A stretch of 64,000 bases of DNA from Streptomyces kronopolitis. Lineage in GTDB: Bacteria > Actinomycetota > Actinomycetes > Streptomycetales > Streptomycetaceae. Positions 47,252 through 56,259 of the stretch are shown here, in pieces. Position 1 is the stretch's first letter. Each line of letters starts with the position of its first letter. The notes under the pieces are model-generated. The model did not search any database, was not told the origin of the DNA, and saw only the letters and a program-made list of their open reading frames with translations. Position numbers and translations under genes: made by a program. The stretch lies in NCBI RefSeq assembly GCF_014646275.1, contig NZ_BMND01000018.1, forward strand, positions 90,278 through 154,277, read 5' to 3'.

Positions 47252-47763
47252 TGAACGGTCCCTCCACTTCCACTGTCAACCCTCTGCAATTCGCTAAGAC
47301 CGCCCTCCGGCGGAGGCCCGAGAGCACGAAAGAGAGAATCCAAGCCCTCATGCATTCGGACGACACCCGCGACGGCTTGCTCGTCTTGGGCCACGCTCAG
47401 CAAGTCCGGCGCATCGCTCGCCGGGAGAAGGCTTCTTTCGACGTAATCTGGCGAGGAGATATACACGATTGCACCATCAGCTCTCAGTGGTGCGACCATG
47501 CCCGCGATGGCCTGAGACTTTCCAAGACCAGGTTGACCAGCCAGCAACGTCCACTTCTTCACTTCACCACTGCGCTCAACCTCGCCGGGCACCTTAACCC
47601 TGAGCTTCAGCTCGGATTCCCACCCCGAACGAGGGCGAGACCGCCACCCCAACCACTGCACCACCGCCGAAGCCAAGACCATCAACGCCGCCATCCACTG
47701 TCCCATAGGGCCCTGACGTCCTCCCCGTGCGAGCACAATTCGAACCATGCCAGCATTCCACAA
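47248..47763 (-). CDS. Truncated-looking P-loop ATPase with one membrane span, 171 aa
   Basis: One N-terminal span (WMAALMVLASAVVQWLGWRS), then Walker A in KWTLLAGQPGLGKSQAIAGM. The protein ends about 90 residues later without a clear Walker B, so it is shorter than a normal AAA or KAP-type ATPase. VYISSPDYVERSLLPASDAP might be the strand after the P-loop. It is coupled to the coiled-coil membrane protein. Degeneration from a larger replication or phage ATPase is likely. Confidence 0.55.
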   Translation of the reverse strand: MWNAGMVRIVLARGGRQGPMGQWMAALMVLASAVVQWLGWRSRPRSGWESELKLRVKVPGEVERSGEVKKWTLLAGQPGLGKSQAIAGMVAPLRADGAIVYISSPDYVERSLLPASDAPDLLSVAQDEQAVAGVVRMHEGLDSLFRALGPPPEGGLSELQRVDSGSGGTVH

Positions 47764-47769
47764 CTCGCC

Positions 47770-48065
47770 CTAAGTCAAGCGACTTTCTCTAAAGCCGCTC
47801 CGCAAAGCCTTGACCGCCCCTACCCAAAGGCGGCCTTCCGGATCGAGGAACAGATCCCACAAGGCCCACACCGCCGACCCCAAGACGTCGGACGAGTCCT
47901 CCGCCTCCCCCTGCCCGACGAGCTTCTTCATCTGCTCCGTCAGCTCCGGGAACAAGAGCGCCGAACCCACGTGGAGCGCCCGATCCACGCCTCGCATAGC
48001 TGAGCTACCAGGGCCGCCCGCACCCGCTTCCCCCGCGTCGCATGAACGACCCGCGTGATCGACAG
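47770..48065 (-). pseudogene. Terminase large-subunit C-terminal fossil (copy 1)
   Basis: VVHATRGKRVRAALVAQLCE in one frame, then HVGSALLFPELTEQMKKLVG and VLGSAVWALWDLFLDP in another, follow the C-terminal nuclease end of TerL (..AtrgKraRA..HvG.fpeLEdQM..DalVWAl). At least one frameshift separates the pieces and the start is missing. The DNA resembles 48885-49170. Confidence 0.65.
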
Positions 48066-48562
48066 ATGCCAGCACCTTGCACGCGGCCGGCCGACAGCGC
48101 CTCGCCCACAGCGGCATCCACGTCTTGACCAACTTCGCCGTCGCGTAGTTGCTGCGGCACGGCCGTTGCGCGCCAAGCGCAACAACGAGCAACGCCTGAA
48201 AGGGTTCCGGCGCTACACCTTCCGCCTCTACCGTCCTCGCATGGACATCACACGGTCCTCGGCCGCCCTCCGCTCCACGCAAAATCCCCGGTCACCACCA
48301 TCGCTGACGCTCACGCAACGCTGGTCGCCCCGGGGCAACATCATCCGGACCGGAACGGCTGAGCCGGTTCCGCCTGGTGGGACCACATGAGCGATCGTTT
48401 CCCACCAGAGGGCGCAAAGTAGGGGGCCCCGCCCACAACCAGCCCGCAGAGCACCGAAGTTGCCTAGAACATTGCCTAGGATCATGCACAGTCGGCAGTT
48501 GTTCCTCCTGCTGGGCATAGCCCAGAACCTCACCCAACGGCCATGCCCGGAGGGAGGAACAA
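48066..48562. other. Spacer with direct repeat and structured leader
   Basis: The first part has no gene with coding bias. ttgcctag occurs twice at 12-nt spacing (48460-48467, 48472-48479), and taggat at 48477-48482 could be a -10. From 48499 the sequence forms the hairpin described for the ORF at 48563. Confidence 0.4.
48499..48562 (+). promoter_or_regulatory. Leader hairpin that covers the ribosome binding site
   Basis: ttgttcctcc (48499-48508) is the exact complement of ggaggaacaa (48553-48562), which contains the Shine-Dalgarno sequence and ends at the GTG start at 48563. An inner hairpin ctgggc-ata-gcccag (48511-48525) stabilises it. A translational switch or thermosensor is possible. 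Confidence 0.6.
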
Positions 48563-48706
48563 GTGGCCAAACACGCACGGCACCGGAAGCGCGACACCAA
48601 GGAGGACAAAGAACAGGCGCAAGAACGCCGCGAGCGGACGATGCTCACGATCAGGATTGCCGTCCTGATCTTCGACATCGCCCGCTCCTTAAGCGGAAAC
48701 AACTAA
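48563..48706 (+). CDS. 47-aa basic/amphipathic peptide
   Basis: GTG with an excellent ggagg site, but locked in a hairpin. Residues 1-27 are highly charged (VAKHARHRKRDTKEDKEQAQ), followed by a hydrophobic helix (MLTIRIAVLIFDIARSL). A TTA codon at 48689-48691 would make it bldA-dependent. A perfect terminator follows within 6 nt of the stop. The closely packed signals favour a real small gene; a leader or membrane-active peptide is possible. Confidence 0.6.
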   Translation: MAKHARHRKRDTKEDKEQAQERRERTMLTIRIAVLIFDIARSLSGNN

Positions 48707-48711
48707 CCGCA

Positions 48712-48753
48712 GCGAGGGTCGCTCCAGGGGTCCAACCAGGGGGCGACCCTCGC
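48712..48753. terminator. Perfect 11-bp hairpin
   Basis: gcgagggtcgc (48712-48722) pairs with 48743-48753; a 20-nt loop lies between. It terminates the 47-codon ORF. Confidence 0.75.
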
Positions 48754-48840
48754 CCATGTCACGACGTCGTGAGAAGACACCGACACCCTGACTCTTCTAT
48801 CTCTTACTAAGCACCATGCGCAGGGGGTCTGCGTCAAGTT

Positions 48841-49590
48841 TTAAGAGTCAAGCCAGGGTCGGGCGACATGGTGGCAGGACTGTCGGCGCCCGGCCAACCG
48901 CTGGTCATCGCCCCCACGCGGCGGCGGCATCGTCGGGTCCAAGATCAGGTCCCGCAACGCCCACACGGCCGAGTCCAACAGGTCCGGCGAGTCCTCCGTC
49001 TCCCCCTGGCCCACGAACGTCGTCATCTACTCCTCCAGCTCTGCGAACCCCCGAGCCGGACCGACATGCGACACCCGAGCCTGCTCGTACAACTGGGCAG
49101 CCGGCGCCGCCCGCGCCCGTTTCCCCCGTGTCGCATGAACGATTCTCCAGTTCACCGTCGGGTCCACCTGCTCCAGCAGCGCAGGCAGGTAGTCACCACC
49201 GTTGTTCGCCTCGATTACCACACAGTCCGCCCGGTGCTCGTGATACAGCCTGGCCGCCCGCATCATCGCCTGCGTCTGCGGGTACCGGTCCTGCTCCGCG
49301 TGCAGCAGATACCCCCCGCGGCCGATCGTCCCCGAACATCGACTCCACCGGGAAGCCGCGCCCCGCCACAGTGAACGCCGTCATGTCAGCGTTCTCATGG
49401 CTCTTGGTCGCCGGGTCGACGGCCACCACCCGCTGGAGGTCGGGCAAGTACTCAGGTCGGTCCGGAAGCCCTCGACCTCCAGCATCCAGCCCTTCCACAG
49501 CGCCCCCTCCACGTCCTCCAGCAGCTCCCCGGAAAGCTCCTGCCGTCCCAGCCGGGTGTCGGCGTACTTCTCCCCCGCTCCTCACGGGCC
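48841..49590 (-). pseudogene. Terminase large-subunit fossil (copy 2)
   Basis: In order along the minus strand: VVAVDPATKSHENADMTAFT (RuvC-like nuclease start), ADCVVIEANNGGDYLPALLE, RIVHATRGKRARAAPAAQLY, RVSHVGPARGFAELEE then a stop, MTTFVGQGETEDSPDLLDSA, VWALRDLILDP. This is the C-terminal half of TerL in three frames with an in-frame stop at 49027-49029. The ATPase half is gone. Confidence 0.75.
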
Positions 49591-49754
49591 GCCATGCTCG
49601 TTACGGAGGCACAGCCCCGGGGAGCCCCGACTGCCGGTCCAGGCCGTATGCCAGAAGCCGGAGCACTGTCACACCTGGACGGGTTCTCGGGGTGGTTGCA
49701 TCAACTATCACAGAAGTCCGGCCTGCCCAAACCTGCCTTTCTTTGGATTCTCAT

Positions 49755-49779
49755 CCTGTCACCACGCCATATTGACAGG
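49755..49779. promoter_or_regulatory. Inverted repeat before xis
   Basis: cctgtca (49755-49761) and tgacagg (49773-49779), 11-nt gap, ending 8 nt before the xis ATG and overlapping its binding site. Likely operator for the xis-int genes. Confidence 0.5.
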
Positions 49780-49787
49780 AGTCCACG

Positions 49788-50051
49788 ATGCAGCCTTCCA
49801 GCCCAACCCAAAGGGCGTTTCTCAATCTCCCCCAGGCCGCTGAATATCTGGGACTGTCCCCCAACACCCTCTATGTATGGCGTCATCGACGCCAGGGCCC
49901 TCCCAGCTTCCGCATGGGTCGACGCGTGATGTACCGCATAGCGGCTCTGGATGAATGGGTCCGCGTCCAGGAGCAGGCCGACTCGCGGTCCAACTCCGCC
50001 CTCAACCCGCTCACGCATAAGCCGCAGCGTCGCACCAAGCTCCCCAGGTAG
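49788..50051 (+). CDS. xis: Excisionase (HTH_17), 87 aa
   Basis: FLNLPQAAEYLGLSPNTLYV, WRHRRQGPPSFRMGRRVMYR, IAALDEWVRVQEQ is the standard MerR-like excisionase fold of actinobacterial integrative elements. It would bend the attachment site and steer the integrase toward excision. ATG with ggag 6 nt upstream. The integrase starts 112 nt later on the same strand, the usual AICE and actinophage order. Confidence 0.9.
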   Translation: MQPSSPTQRAFLNLPQAAEYLGLSPNTLYVWRHRRQGPPSFRMGRRVMYRIAALDEWVRVQEQADSRSNSALNPLTHKPQRRTKLPR

Positions 50052-50163
50052 CGCCCTCTCGAAAAGACCAGGAAAAGAGCACAGTAGCCGGGATAAGGAC
50101 CGGCTGCGAAAGGCGTTGGGACGAGCCAGTACGCAACGCACGCAACCACAGAGGAACCACCGA

Positions 50164-51600
50164 ATGGCCGGTTACATAGAAGACCGCTGGCTCAAGAAGC
50201 GGCCAGACAAGCTCACCGGAAAGAGGGAGCGGACTGCCCGCTATGGGCAGGGCAAGCGCTATCGCGTAAAGGGGATTACTGGCGTCCAGGACCGTGCCTT
50301 CGACACCAGCGAGGACGCCAAGCAATGGCTCGCCACCGCGAACACCGACACCAAGCGGGGCGAGTTCATCGACCCACGCGACGGCGAGATCTCGCTCGCC
50401 GACTACATCGTCGATCACTGGTGGCCAAGCCGGACGGACGAGCCATCGACTGCGGATCCTATGCGCAGCCGCATCTGGAACCACATCATCCCGATCCTGG
50501 GCGACTTCGCCCTCCGGGAGATCGATGCCTCGGCGCTGCGCTCGTTCGTCGCCGAGTTGCTGGCTCGGGTAGAGGGCTCGACGGCCGAGGTGATCTGGAA
50601 CCACCTTTCGTCCATCCTCGACAGCGCCGTCGACGACAAGCGACTGTTGCGGAACCCCATCAAGGTCCACAAGAGCGTCAAGGCTCCACGGCGTACAGAG
50701 AAGAAGGCGAAGGCATGGACACGGGCGGTCGTCGACGCTGTCCGCTTCCACCTTCAGGACCGTTACAAGTTCGCGGTCGACGTCGGGCTCGGCCTCGGTC
50801 TGCGCCAAGGCGAAGCCTTCGGCTTGGCCGAAGGGGACTTCGGCTTCGAGGCGGGCGTCGTACACGTTCGGCGTCAGCTCAGGTGGGACATCAAAGGGCG
50901 GCCCTATTTCTGCCTCCCGAAGGGAGGCAAGACTCGGGATGTGCCGCTGCCCCCCAACCTCGCAGCTCGTGCGCGTGAGCACTTCCGGCGTTTCCCGTCC
51001 ACACCGTGTACCTTGCCGTGGCGGAACCCGGCGCCCCCGACCAACGCCTTGGAGGCCCGGCAGCGGAAGCCAATCACCGTGCAGCTGGTGTTCACGACGT
51101 CGCATGGCAACCGCATCTACTATCGGACATGGAACGACCGGAGCTGGAAGCCTGCCCTGGCGGCGGCCGGTCTCATCACGGCCGTAGGCGAGAAGGTCCG
51201 CCGAGACGGCGGCCGGATTCGGCGGACTCCCGTCTACGCGGCACAGCGCGAGGACATGTTCCACGTCCTGCGGCACACCTACGCCAGTGTGCAGCTGGAG
51301 GCTGGCGAGTCGATCGTCAGCCTGTCCACTTGGCTGGGACACTCCTCACCGAAGGTCACACTCGACCACTACGCTCACTTCATGCCTGGAGCCGGTCGGC
51401 ACGGCTTGGCCGCGATGGACACATGGCTGGAGCAAGATCAACCGCGGATTGTCCCCGAGAAGTCCCCAGCAGCCGGGTGGATCAAGAAAATGGCTCTGAA
51501 CTCGCAGGTCAAGGGGCTAATCACATCCGGGGCCAGCATGAACGTCAAGTACAAGGAGACGGCACGCGGCGGGCTCGCGGTGAACATCATCGAGTGCTGA
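50164..51600 (+). CDS. int: Tyrosine-family site-specific integrase, 478 aa
   Basis: The N-terminal Arm/SAM-like part covers residues 1-160 (YRVKGITGVQDRAFDTSEDA, WNHIIPILGDFALREIDASA). The catalytic domain shows the first Arg in LGLGLRQGEAFGL, the box II HxxR in MFHVLRHTYASVQLE, the His of LGHSSPKVTLDHY, and the nucleophile Tyr in DHYAHF. The length and order fit integrases of Streptomyces integrative elements and phages. The last 60 residues extend beyond the nucleophile. ATG 50164 is preferred over upstream frame extension. Excision of the element probably needs it and xis. Confidence 0.93.
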   Translation: MAGYIEDRWLKKRPDKLTGKRERTARYGQGKRYRVKGITGVQDRAFDTSEDAKQWLATANTDTKRGEFIDPRDGEISLADYIVDHWWPSRTDEPSTADPMRSRIWNHIIPILGDFALREIDASALRSFVAELLARVEGSTAEVIWNHLSSILDSAVDDKRLLRNPIKVHKSVKAPRRTEKKAKAWTRAVVDAVRFHLQDRYKFAVDVGLGLGLRQGEAFGLAEGDFGFEAGVVHVRRQLRWDIKGRPYFCLPKGGKTRDVPLPPNLAARAREHFRRFPSTPCTLPWRNPAPPTNALEARQRKPITVQLVFTTSHGNRIYYRTWNDRSWKPALAAAGLITAVGEKVRRDGGRIRRTPVYAAQREDMFHVLRHTYASVQLEAGESIVSLSTWLGHSSPKVTLDHYAHFMPGAGRHGLAAMDTWLEQDQPRIVPEKSPAAGWIKKMALNSQVKGLITSGASMNVKYKETARGGLAVNIIEC

Positions 51601-51610
51601 GGCGGGCTGT

Positions 51611-51658
51611 CCGCCCCTGACCGGCGCGTGCGGGGAACCGTGCGCGCCGGTCGGGGGC
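51611..51658. terminator. Long imperfect hairpin after int
   Basis: ccgcccctgaccggcgcg pairs with cgcgccggtcgggggcgg with one bulge. It separates the mobile region from the chromosome-like genes. attR is expected close by but no repeat could be assigned. Confidence 0.7.
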
Positions 51659-51733
51659 GGCGCCTGTGCTCGGGGGCGGAGGTCTCGCGCCCCCCCCGGC
51701 GCACGCGTGAACGCCCGTGGGCGGCCCGGTCGT

Positions 51734-54034
51734 TCAGGGGCGGTGGGTGGCGGACCACGCGGCGATCTGGGTGCGGGAGGTGAAGCCCATCTTGGTCAGG
51801 ATGCGGTCGACGTGGCCCTCGGCGGTGCGTCGGGAGATGGTCAGGCGGGCCGCGATGTCCTTGTTGGTCATGCCTTCGGCGACCAGGGCGGCGACCTCGC
51901 GTTCGCGGCGGGTCAGGGGTGCGGAGGCGTCCTGGGCGGGCGGCGGCGGGGTGGGCGCGGCGGAGTCGTCCAGGGCATAGGCGACGGCCTGCTCCAGGGT
52001 CAGGGCGCGGCCGGACCGGGTGGCGGCCTCGAAGGCGGCGGCGTCCATGTCCTTGCGCAGGCGCGCCTCGAACTTCTGGTGGCCCGTCTGGAGATGGCCC
52101 AGGCCGGTGAGGGTGGACCCGGCGACCTGCCATGCGGCGTCGGCCGCGCCCAGCAGCGTCGCGGCGCGTTCGAGGAGTCCCGCGGCGGCCGCGCACCACC
52201 CCAGGACCTCCAGGCACTGGGCCACTCCGCACTGGTCGTAGGACAGGGGCTTGTCCCGCAGTGCCCGGCGCACCAGCGTGCCGGCCCGCGGGTAGAGCCC
52301 GCGGCGGTAGTGGTCCAGGCCCAGGGCCCACAGCGCATGGGTGCGCGACCAGGCGGCACCGTGCTCCTCGCACAGCGCCAGGAACCGCTCGGCGTAGTGG
52401 GTGGCCTGCGGGTCGTCGACGTTGACGCAGGCGCTGGTGAGCATGCAGGCGGCGACGGCGGCGCTGCCGGCGTCCCCCGCGGCCAGGTGCAGGGTGCAGG
52501 CCTCGTCCAGCAGCGTGATCGCTCGGGGGAAGTCCGCCTGGAAGAGGGCCAGGAGCCCGTCGAGATGCACCGCGCCCCGGGCCAACTCCCGCTGCACGCC
52601 CAGGACTTCCGCCATGGACCGGTACTCCTCCAGCCGGGCGTGCGCGGCGCGGATGTCCCCCTGGAGCACGGCCACCAGCCCGTCCACGAAGAGCGCCCTG
52701 GCCCGCAGCGGGCCGGGCCCGTCGTCGAGTGCGAGGGCCGCGCCGAGCCATCGGCGGCCCTCGTGGAAGGAGCCGTAGCCGAGCGGATGGCTCCACAGGG
52801 AAGTTGCCAGGCTCATCGCCGTCTCCGCCTGGCCCGGCTCGGCCGTCGTGAACGCCAGGGCCGCCTGGAAGTTGGCGTGTTCGAGGCGCAGGCGGGTGAA
52901 CCAGGCCAGCTGGTCCGGGCCGAACCACGCGGTCTCGGCCTGCGCGGCCATCCGGTGGTAGTGGTCGCGGTGGCGTTCGCGCAGCGCCGTCTCCTCCCCG
53001 GAGGCGGCCAACTGCTCCCGCCCGTAGTGGCGCAGCGACTCCAGTAGTCCGTAGCGCATGCGCGTGCCCTGCTCCTCGCAGGTCAGTACGGACTTGTCGA
53101 CCAGGCCGGCGATCAGGGCCAGGACGTCCTCGCGGTCGATTCCCGCGCCGGAGCAGACCTGTTCGGCCGCCTCCAGGTCGAAGCCGCCGGACAGCACCGA
53201 CAGCCGCGCCCACAGCAGCCGCTCCTGGTGCGTGCACAGGTCGTGGCTCCAGTCGATCGCCGCCCGCAGGGCCCGCTGGCGCGGCGGGGCGGTCCGCGGC
53301 CCGGTGTCGAGCAGCCGGAAGCGGTCGTCGAGGCGGCTGAGGATCTGCGGCGCCGACAGGACCCGCATCCGTGCCGCCGCCAGTTCGATCGCCAGCGGCA
53401 CCCCGTCCAGGCGGCGGCACATCTCCCCGGCCGCGGCGGCGTTCTGCGCGGTGAGCGTGTAGTCCGGGCGCACGGCGGCGGCACGGTCGGCGAACAGGGC
53501 CACCGCCTCGCTGTGCTCCGCGGAGCCCTCGGGGCCGGACAGCGTCATCGGCGGCACCGGGAAGACGTGCTCCCCGCCGACCGCGAGCGCCTGACGGCTC
53601 GTCGCGAGCACCACCAGCTCGGGGCTGTGCGCGAGCAGGGTCGCCACCAGCTGCGCGCAGCCGTCGAGGACGTGCTCGCAGTTGTCCAGCACCAGCAGCA
53701 TCCGCCGGCCCGCGAGGTGTTCCACGAGGCGGGGCAGCGGGTCGCTGAGGGCCTCGCGGCCGACCCGCAGCCGCGCCGCGACGGTCTGGGCGACCTGGTC
53801 CCCGTCCGTCAGCGAGGCCAGCTCCACCAGCCACACCCCGCCGGGGAAGGAGCGCCGTACGTCGGCGGCCAGGCGCAGCGCCAGCCGGGTCTTGCCGATT
53901 CCGCCGGGCCCGGTCAGGGTCACCAGCCGGCCGCGCGAGAGCAGCGCCCTGGCGTCGGACAGCTCACGCCGCCGCCCGATGAACCGGGTCAGCTCAGCAG
54001 GCAGCGTGCCCGCCTCCCGCACGTGACCGCCCAT
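51734..54034 (-). CDS. LuxR-family regulator with NTPase domain, 766 aa
   Basis: The STAND-type NTPase begins at about residue 15 (ELTRFIGRRRELSDARALLS) with Walker A in LTGPGGIGKTRLALRL, Walker B in RMLLVLDNCEHVLDGC and LVVLATSRQALAVGGEHVFP. A winged-helix and helical-repeat region follows (RALRAAIDWSHDLCTHQERL). The LuxR HTH is at the C-terminus (about 700-760: PLTRREREVAALVAEGMTNK, DIAARLTISRRTAEGHVDRI). These large regulators sense a signal through the repeat domain. It is divergent from nothing nearby and may control the alpha/beta hydrolase gene upstream. Confidence 0.9.
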   Translation of the reverse strand: MGGHVREAGTLPAELTRFIGRRRELSDARALLSRGRLVTLTGPGGIGKTRLALRLAADVRRSFPGGVWLVELASLTDGDQVAQTVAARLRVGREALSDPLPRLVEHLAGRRMLLVLDNCEHVLDGCAQLVATLLAHSPELVVLATSRQALAVGGEHVFPVPPMTLSGPEGSAEHSEAVALFADRAAAVRPDYTLTAQNAAAAGEMCRRLDGVPLAIELAAARMRVLSAPQILSRLDDRFRLLDTGPRTAPPRQRALRAAIDWSHDLCTHQERLLWARLSVLSGGFDLEAAEQVCSGAGIDREDVLALIAGLVDKSVLTCEEQGTRMRYGLLESLRHYGREQLAASGEETALRERHRDHYHRMAAQAETAWFGPDQLAWFTRLRLEHANFQAALAFTTAEPGQAETAMSLATSLWSHPLGYGSFHEGRRWLGAALALDDGPGPLRARALFVDGLVAVLQGDIRAAHARLEEYRSMAEVLGVQRELARGAVHLDGLLALFQADFPRAITLLDEACTLHLAAGDAGSAAVAACMLTSACVNVDDPQATHYAERFLALCEEHGAAWSRTHALWALGLDHYRRGLYPRAGTLVRRALRDKPLSYDQCGVAQCLEVLGWCAAAAGLLERAATLLGAADAAWQVAGSTLTGLGHLQTGHQKFEARLRKDMDAAAFEAATRSGRALTLEQAVAYALDDSAAPTPPPPAQDASAPLTRREREVAALVAEGMTNKDIAARLTISRRTAEGHVDRILTKMGFTSRTQIAAWSATHRP

Positions 54035-54248
54035 GCTCCGACCCTAGCCGCCCCCGATACGGCGGGCAAACAGGTGTACGGGCCGGTATATCCGGCATAC
54101 GGAGGGGGTGGCGCGCCCTGTGTGAACCGTCCCGATGTGCCTCTCCCCCACCTGCCGCGGGCGCCTCGCCCGTGTTCCGGAACGCACCGTCCGGCATGGC
54201 ACGGGCCGCGCCGGTGGGGCCGCGCCGGCGGTGGCGCGGCCCCCGGTC

Positions 54249-55043
54249 TCAGGCGCCGTGCTGCTTGAGGAAGGTGAGGATGAGCTGCTGCCACTCCTCG
54301 GGCCGCTCGACCATGGGCAGGTGGCCGGTGGGGATCTCCGCCAGCTCGGCGCCGGGGATGTTCTCGGCGAGGTGGCGGTGCAGGGCGGGGGGCGCCATGT
54401 GGTCGGCGGTGGTGGAGATGACCAGGGTGGGCACGCGGATGCCGGCGAGGTCGTCGCGGACGTCGATCCGGCTGACGAGGTCGGCGTGCTCGACGGTGCC
54501 CTCGGCGATGTCGGCGGCGGCGTAGGCGATCGCCTGCTCCAGCTGTTCGGCGGGCATGGCCTCCATGGCCTGGGGGCTGAGGGCGTGCGGGAAGAGGAAC
54601 TCGCTCACCAGGCGGTTGTCGCCGGTGGCGGCGAGCTTGCCCCAGACCCTGACGGTGAGGGCCTGCTGGTTGTTGGGGTGGGCCATGGTGGCGCTCAGGA
54701 CGAGGGCGGTGACGCGCTCGGGGTGGCGGGCGGCGGCGCGGATCGCGACCGGGCCGCCCATGGAGTAGCCGTGCAGGGCGAAGGTGTCCAGGCCCTCGGC
54801 GACGGCCGCGGCGACGAGCTGGTCGGCCAGGTCGTCCAGCGAGAGCGGAGTGGTGGAGCGGGGGGTGTCGCCGCTGCCGGGGTAGTCGACGCCGACCACG
54901 GTGTGGTGGGCGGCCAGGCCTTCGAGGATCGGGCCGTAGGTGCCGGCGATGCTGCTGCCGGCGCCGTGCGCCACCGCCAGGCCGGGGCCGGAGCCGAGCA
55001 CGGTGCGGGCGAAGGTCGCCTCGGGGAGGGTGCGTGCGGACAT
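54249..55043 (-). CDS. Alpha/beta hydrolase, 264 aa
   Basis: Alpha/beta hydrolase fold: oxyanion-loop region LAVAHGAGSSIAGTYGPILE, HTVVGVDYPGSGDTPRSTTP, nucleophile elbow FALHGYSMGGPVAIRAAARH (G-x-S-x-G), Asp region VPTLVISTTADHMAPPALHR and the catalytic His near IPTGHLPMVERPEEWQQLIL. All members of the triad are visible. Substrate unknown (ester, epoxide or haloalkane). It lies 215 nt from the LuxR gene start on the same strand, so separate transcription is possible. Confidence 0.9.
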   Translation of the reverse strand: MSARTLPEATFARTVLGSGPGLAVAHGAGSSIAGTYGPILEGLAAHHTVVGVDYPGSGDTPRSTTPLSLDDLADQLVAAAVAEGLDTFALHGYSMGGPVAIRAAARHPERVTALVLSATMAHPNNQQALTVRVWGKLAATGDNRLVSEFLFPHALSPQAMEAMPAEQLEQAIAYAAADIAEGTVEHADLVSRIDVRDDLAGIRVPTLVISTTADHMAPPALHRHLAENIPGAELAEIPTGHLPMVERPEEWQQLILTFLKQHGA

Positions 55044-55661
55044 CAGTGATCATTCCTTCTGGGGTTGTGGTGATCCGTGGGGTGGGGGAGGCGGGCGCGA
55101 CCCGGTGGCGGGTGCCTTTCGGCGGCGTCAACGGGGAGCCGCACGGCTGTCACTGACGTCCCGTCAGCTGTTGGATTCGGCCCGCACGGCACGGCCCGGT
55201 GCCGCGGGGCGCGGCGGCTCACAGGTTTCCGGCATGGTGAAGGCAATCCCCCGTACCTCGACGGCACTTGCGTGGTCTGCCTCCGCACGGGCGCGGAAGC
55301 AGCGGTCCCCCTCACTCTCCCGGCACACCGCGATCTTGGGCAGGCGAGAAATACGGGGATCACTACCTGCTCCGTACGTACCCGAGTGCCACGTACCCGA
55401 GTGCCACGTATCCGAGTGCCGCACGCCACCAGGGGCGATGTCCCCAAAGGCGCGGCCGCCGCTCGTCCCGCACGTGTCCCGCGCGCACCCGGCTCCCCGG
55501 GGGCGGAGGTCACCGAGGGCGGCCCGGGGTCCGCACCGAAATCTCACGGGGATTCCGTGATTCCCGGCCGTCCCCCGTCCACCAGCCTTGATCCCGGAAA
55601 GCTTCACCGCCCGGCACGCACAGCGGGCCGGGCACCGATCCGAGCACAAGGGTTGAGGGTT
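55044..55661. other. Long spacer between divergent genes with 15-bp tandem repeats
   Basis: No gene with coding bias is seen on either strand. It carries the promoters of the hydrolase (minus) and of the membrane protein (plus), and a threefold tandem repeat at 55376-55420. Confidence 0.45.
55376..55420. repeat. Three tandem 15-bp repeats
   Basis: acgtacccgagtgcc, acgtacccgagtgcc, acgtatccgagtgcc, head to tail; the third differs at one base. Located in a divergent intergenic region, so a stacked regulator-binding site is the simplest reading. Confidence 0.7.
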
Positions 55662-56108
55662 GTGACTGACATGGTGGCGAGGGACGACATGCGGGCCGAC
55701 GGGCTGAGCAAGGGCGCGGGGACGGCCGGGAGCGAGGCCGTGCTGCGCCTCGCCCTGAAGCTGGACGGGGCGGTGTCGGGCCTCGTGGCGGCGCTCAGCC
55801 TGCTGGGCGCGCGGATGCTGGACGAGGCGCTGGGTCTCCCGGCGTGGCTGCACTGGGGGCAGGGCGGCTTCCTCGCGGTCTACGCCGCCGCGCTGTGGTA
55901 CGGCGCCACCCGGGAGACGGTCGTCCGCCCGATCGCGGTCGCCGCCGTGGTGCTCAACGTCGTCTGGGCGCTGGGCTGTGCGGCGCTGCTGACGGCCGGC
56001 TGGTTCGCGATCACCACGCTGGGGGTCTGCTACGTCGGCTTCATCGGCGTGGCGGTGCTGGTCTTCGCCTCCCTCCAGGTGGCCGGTCTGCGCCGCGCCG
56101 CCGCCTGA
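55662..56108 (+). CDS. Four-span membrane protein, 148 aa
   Basis: GTG 55662 with a gagggt purine site; ATG 55671 is an alternative. About 28 polar residues are followed by four hydrophobic segments (GAVSGLVAALSLLGARMLDE, GGFLAVYAAALWYGATRETV, AVAAVVLNVVWALGCAALLT, TTLGVCYVGFIGVAVLVFAS). The layout resembles small DoxX/SPW-like membrane proteins of unknown role. Monocistronic. Confidence 0.75.
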   Translation: MTDMVARDDMRADGLSKGAGTAGSEAVLRLALKLDGAVSGLVAALSLLGARMLDEALGLPAWLHWGQGGFLAVYAAALWYGATRETVVRPIAVAAVVLNVVWALGCAALLTAGWFAITTLGVCYVGFIGVAVLVFASLQVAGLRRAAA

Positions 56109-56259
56109 ACCGTCCCGCGCGCCCGGACCGCGGCGGCCGTGCCCCGGCACGCCGCGGTCCGGGCCGTCCGGCGCCGCCGCCCGCGGGCAGGTACCCGCCG
56201 GACGGTGGCGGCACAGGTATTCCTCCCCTGACCGGGTTCCCCGCCGTCCGCGACACTGG

